Positions 22,227 through 25,018 of a stretch of 25,018 nucleotides of DNA are shown here, in pieces. Origin of the DNA: JAZLIT01 sp045617525 (lineage in GTDB: Bacteria > Bacillota > Bacilli > Bacillales_A > Planococcaceae); contig JAZLIT010000250.1 in NCBI GenBank assembly GCA_045617525.1, positions 1 to 25,018 of the forward strand. The letters are read 5' to 3'. The notes under the pieces were generated by a model, which saw only the letters and a list, made by a program, of their open reading frames with translations, was not told where the DNA came from and made no database searches. The position numbers and the translations under genes are program-made. Each line of letters begins with the position of its first letter. The first letter of the stretch is position 1.

Positions 22227-22236
22227 CTTATTGCAC

Positions 22237-22265
22237 TTGTACTTTTCACGTAAATCCATTAAAAT
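22237..22265 (+). promoter_or_regulatory. Possible promoter for the leuS T-box transcript
   Basis: TTGTAC (22237-22242) and TAAAAT (22260-22265) are 17 bp apart. The -35 is weak and the -10 is good. A start near 22272 would lie just ahead of T-box stem I. Confidence 0.35.
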
Positions 22266-22280
22266 GAATGAAATAATATG

Positions 22281-22513
22281 AACGACGATGAATAGGAGTA
22301 GTAGATTGGCACACCTTTTAGAGAGCTAACGGTTGGTGGGAGTTAGTAGGTAGAAAATTGAACTCGCCTAGGAGTATGCATAAGTGAAATAAGTAACCTA
22401 TGCCGTTTTCCGCGTTAAGGAGTTAAGCTGAGTGCAGTGTCACTAATGTGGGTGGTACCGCGGGAGTCAAAAATTTCTCTCGTCCCTTCTTTTCGAAGGG
22501 GCGGGATTTTTTT
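22281..22513 (+). ncRNA. Leucine T-box leader with terminator/antiterminator
   Basis: Stem I begins near 22281. Its specifier loop reads GAA-CTC (22360-22365), so the specifier codon is CTC, a leucine codon, matching the downstream gene. The T-box sequence TGGGTGGTACCGCG lies at 22449-22462; its TGGT can pair with an ACCA tRNA end, fitting the A discriminator of leucine tRNA. The terminator is TCTCGTCCCTTC (22478-22489) with GAAGGGGCGGGA (22495-22506) and seven T's. Uncharged tRNA-Leu should stabilise the antiterminator and turn on leuS. Confidence 0.95.
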
Positions 22514-22590
22514 ATTTCCCGAATATTCAGATAATTTACCGAACGACATCTGTCGAATTCCATGTATTTAAGAAAAGGGAGGCTATTCAA

Positions 22591-25005
22591 ATGAGCTTTA
22601 ATCATCAGCAAATTGAAAAAAAGTGGCAAAAGTATTGGGCCGACAATAAAACATTCAAAACTGAAAATGACACATCAAAACCTAAATTTTACGCATTAGA
22701 CATGTTCCCGTATCCATCAGGTGCCGGTCTACACGTAGGTCACCCAGAAGGCTACACAGCAACGGATATCCTTTCTCGCTTCAAGCGTATGCAAGGTTAC
22801 AACGTTCTACATCCAATGGGTTGGGATGCATTCGGTCTTCCAGCGGAGCAATATGCACTTGATACAGGAAATGACCCAGCTGAATTTACAGCGAAAAACA
22901 TCGCGACGTTCAAGCGTCAAATTAACGAGCTTGGGTTCTCTTATGATTGGGATCGCGAAATCAACACAACAGATCCTTCTTACTATAAATGGACGCAATG
23001 GATTTTCACGAAGTTAGTGGAAATGGATTTAGCGTATGTTGACGAAGTAGCAGTAAACTGGTGTGAAGCACTTGGAACTGTACTTGCCAACGAAGAAGTA
23101 ATCGATGGTCTTTCTGAGCGTGGTAGTCACCCAGTAGTGCGCCGTCCAATGCGCCAATGGGTTCTACGTATCACAAAATACGCAGACCGTTTAATTGATG
23201 ATTTAGTAGATGTTGATTGGCCAGAATCAATTAAAGATATGCAACGTAACTGGATTGGCCGTTCTGAAGGTGCACAAGTGCGCTTTGAAGTAGAAGGGTC
23301 AGATAGCACGTTTGAAGTATTTACTACTCGTCCTGACACGCTATTTGGTGCAACGTATGCAGTATTAGCGCCTGAGCATAAACTAGTAGCTGATATTACA
23401 ACACCAGAGCATAAAGAGGCTGTTGAAGCTTACTTAACTAAGGTTTCGCTAAAATCTGACCTTGAGCGTACAGATTTAGCAAAAGAAAAAACAGGTGTAT
23501 TCACAGGTGCTTATGCAATTAACCCAATCAACGGCGAAAAAATGCCGATTTGGATTGCGGATTATGTATTAGCAACTTATGGTTCTGGTGCAATTATGGC
23601 CGTTCCTGCACATGATGAGCGTGATTACGAGTTTGCAAAAGAGTTCGGAATCGAAATTAAAGCCGTTCTTGAAGGTGGCGACATTGAGAAAGAGGCGTTT
23701 ACTGGTGACGGTACACACATCAACTCAGGCTTCCTTGATGGTTTAAATAAAGAAGACGGCATTAAAGCGGCAATTACTTGGTTAGAAGACAATAAAGTCG
23801 GCGAAAAGAAAATTACGTACCGTCTACGCGACTGGTTATTCTCTCGTCAACGTTATTGGGGCGAGCCAATTCCAGTAATTCACTGGGAAGATGGCACAAT
23901 GACAACGATTCCTGTAGAGCAGTTGCCATTAGAGCTTCCAAAAACAACAAACATCCGTCCTTCAGGCACAGGTGAATCACCACTTGCGAACATCGATGAG
24001 TGGGTAAATGTTGTAGATCCTGTTACAGGAATGAAAGGTCGTCGTGAAACGAACACTATGCCACAATGGGCTGGTTCTTCATGGTACTTCCTACGTTACA
24101 TCGATCCAACAAACACAGAAGCAATTGCGGATCCTGAATTACTAAAACGCTGGTTACCGGCTGATATTTATATCGGTGGTGCAGAGCATGCGGTACTTCA
24201 CTTACTTTACGCACGTTTCTGGCATAAAGTGCTTTATGATATGGGCGTTGTTCACACGAAAGAGCCATTCCAAAAGCTATTCAATCAAGGGATGATCCTA
24301 GGTGAAGGTAATGAAAAAATGTCTAAATCTAAAGGGAATGTTGTAAACCCGGATGAAATCGTAGAATCTCACGGTGCAGATACATTACGTCTATACGAAA
24401 TGTTCATGGGTCCACTAGAAGCTTCGGTTGCATGGAACACAAATGGACTTGACGGTGCACGTCGTTTCCTTGACCGCATTTGGCGTCTATTCACGACAGA
24501 TGAAGGTACGTTAGCTGCCAAAATCCAAGTGTCAGACGATAAAACACTTGAAAAATCTTACCACCAAACTGTGAAAAAAGTGACGGAAGATTACGAAGGT
24601 ATTCGTTTTAACACAGCGATTTCACAAATGATGGTATTCATCAATGATTGCTACAAAGCAGATGTTATCCCAATGGAATACGCAGTTGGCTTTGTGAAAT
24701 TAATCGCACCAATCGCGCCACACGTTGCGGAAGAGCTTTGGACAATTCTTGGCCAAGAAGAAGGCATTTCTTACGTTGAATGGCCAACATATGATGAGTC
24801 AAAACTAGTTGACGACGAAATCGAAGTAGTTGTTCAAGTATTAGGTAAAGTACGCGCGAAAGTTACAGTTGCGAAGGATGTATCGAAAGAAGAGCTTGAA
24901 GCAGTAGCACTTGCAGATGAAAAAGTACAAGAATTCATCGAAGGCAAGACGATTGTAAAAGTTATCGTTATTCCAGGTAAACTTGTAAATATCGTTATTA
25001 AATAG
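22591..25005 (+). CDS. leuS: Leucyl-tRNA synthetase (LeuS)
   Basis: It charges tRNA-Leu in the cytosol. The 804 residues equal the usual Bacillus length and the gene is complete. The class Ia Rossmann core shows HVGH (48-51, HIGH motif) and KMSKS (576-580). The CP1 editing domain between them retains the threonine-rich TTRPDTLFGATY and the aspartate in VPAHDERDY, so hydrolysis of mischarged tRNA is expected. The C-terminal anticodon-binding domain ends in the small domain with VVVQVLGKVRAKV. The ATG follows AAGGGAGG (22575-22582) by eight bases. The leucine T-box upstream couples expression to tRNA-Leu charging. The 13 bases after the stop hold nothing readable. Confidence 0.97.
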   Translation: MSFNHQQIEKKWQKYWADNKTFKTENDTSKPKFYALDMFPYPSGAGLHVGHPEGYTATDILSRFKRMQGYNVLHPMGWDAFGLPAEQYALDTGNDPAEFTAKNIATFKRQINELGFSYDWDREINTTDPSYYKWTQWIFTKLVEMDLAYVDEVAVNWCEALGTVLANEEVIDGLSERGSHPVVRRPMRQWVLRITKYADRLIDDLVDVDWPESIKDMQRNWIGRSEGAQVRFEVEGSDSTFEVFTTRPDTLFGATYAVLAPEHKLVADITTPEHKEAVEAYLTKVSLKSDLERTDLAKEKTGVFTGAYAINPINGEKMPIWIADYVLATYGSGAIMAVPAHDERDYEFAKEFGIEIKAVLEGGDIEKEAFTGDGTHINSGFLDGLNKEDGIKAAITWLEDNKVGEKKITYRLRDWLFSRQRYWGEPIPVIHWEDGTMTTIPVEQLPLELPKTTNIRPSGTGESPLANIDEWVNVVDPVTGMKGRRETNTMPQWAGSSWYFLRYIDPTNTEAIADPELLKRWLPADIYIGGAEHAVLHLLYARFWHKVLYDMGVVHTKEPFQKLFNQGMILGEGNEKMSKSKGNVVNPDEIVESHGADTLRLYEMFMGPLEASVAWNTNGLDGARRFLDRIWRLFTTDEGTLAAKIQVSDDKTLEKSYHQTVKKVTEDYEGIRFNTAISQMMVFINDCYKADVIPMEYAVGFVKLIAPIAPHVAEELWTILGQEEGISYVEWPTYDESKLVDDEIEVVVQVLGKVRAKVTVAKDVSKEELEAVALADEKVQEFIEGKTIVKVIVIPGKLVNIVIK

Positions 25006-25018
25006 TTTTTAACTACTG

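Overview
The window reads as chromosomal DNA of a low-GC Gram-positive bacterium in the Bacillaceae/Planococcaceae range (Lysinibacillus or Solibacillus-like; this is inference). The grounds are AT-rich intergenic DNA, strong AGGAGG-type ribosome binding sites, an S-box SAM riboswitch before metK, a leucine T-box before leuS, a Zur-type operator, and a gene order that resembles, as I recall it, the Bacillus subtilis men-ytkD-ytmA-pckA/metK-ytoA-ytpA-ytqA/ytqB-yttB-leuS segment. I see no rRNA, tRNA, CRISPR array, transposase or prophage gene. Nearly every gene belongs to a familiar family, and no unknown multi-gene system is evident.

Layout. Positions 1-200 hold a hairpin-rich non-coding stretch. 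A TipA-type MerR regulator (271-1026) follows, with a tipA-like promoter/operator and an internal start that could give a separate drug-binding short form. Positions 1171-8624 form the menaquinone locus: menA leftward, and menF-menD-menH-menB rightward with overlapping or nearly touching genes. A terminator follows, then menE with its own promoter. menC is absent. Convergent to menE lies a zinc-binding lipoprotein gene under a near-consensus Zur box, then yidD. Rightward from 10150 come a small unknown gene, a YtkD-like Nudix hydrolase and a YtmA-like hydrolase. pckA (leftward) and metK (rightward) diverge from a 665-base regulatory region containing a palindromic operator over the pckA promoter and the SAM riboswitch for metK.

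The right half holds a gamma-carbonic-anhydrase-like protein (leftward), a YtpA-like hydrolase whose catalytic serine is replaced by glycine, and an AGCS alanine/glycine symporter. It continues with a leftward group made of a T4 endonuclease V-like protein, the tRNA wobble methyltransferase mnmM (ytqB) and the radical SAM gene ytqA. It ends with an MFS transporter (YttB-like) behind an unusual array of three 21-bp repeats and two related dyads, and with T-box-controlled leuS.

How the genes fit together. The men genes supply respiratory menaquinone from chorismate. pckA (gluconeogenesis) and metK (SAM synthesis) are central metabolism. metK makes the SAM that YtqA and MnmM would use. The most notable points are the TipA long/short arrangement, the serine-less YtpA homologue, the 21-bp repeat array and the pckA palindrome.
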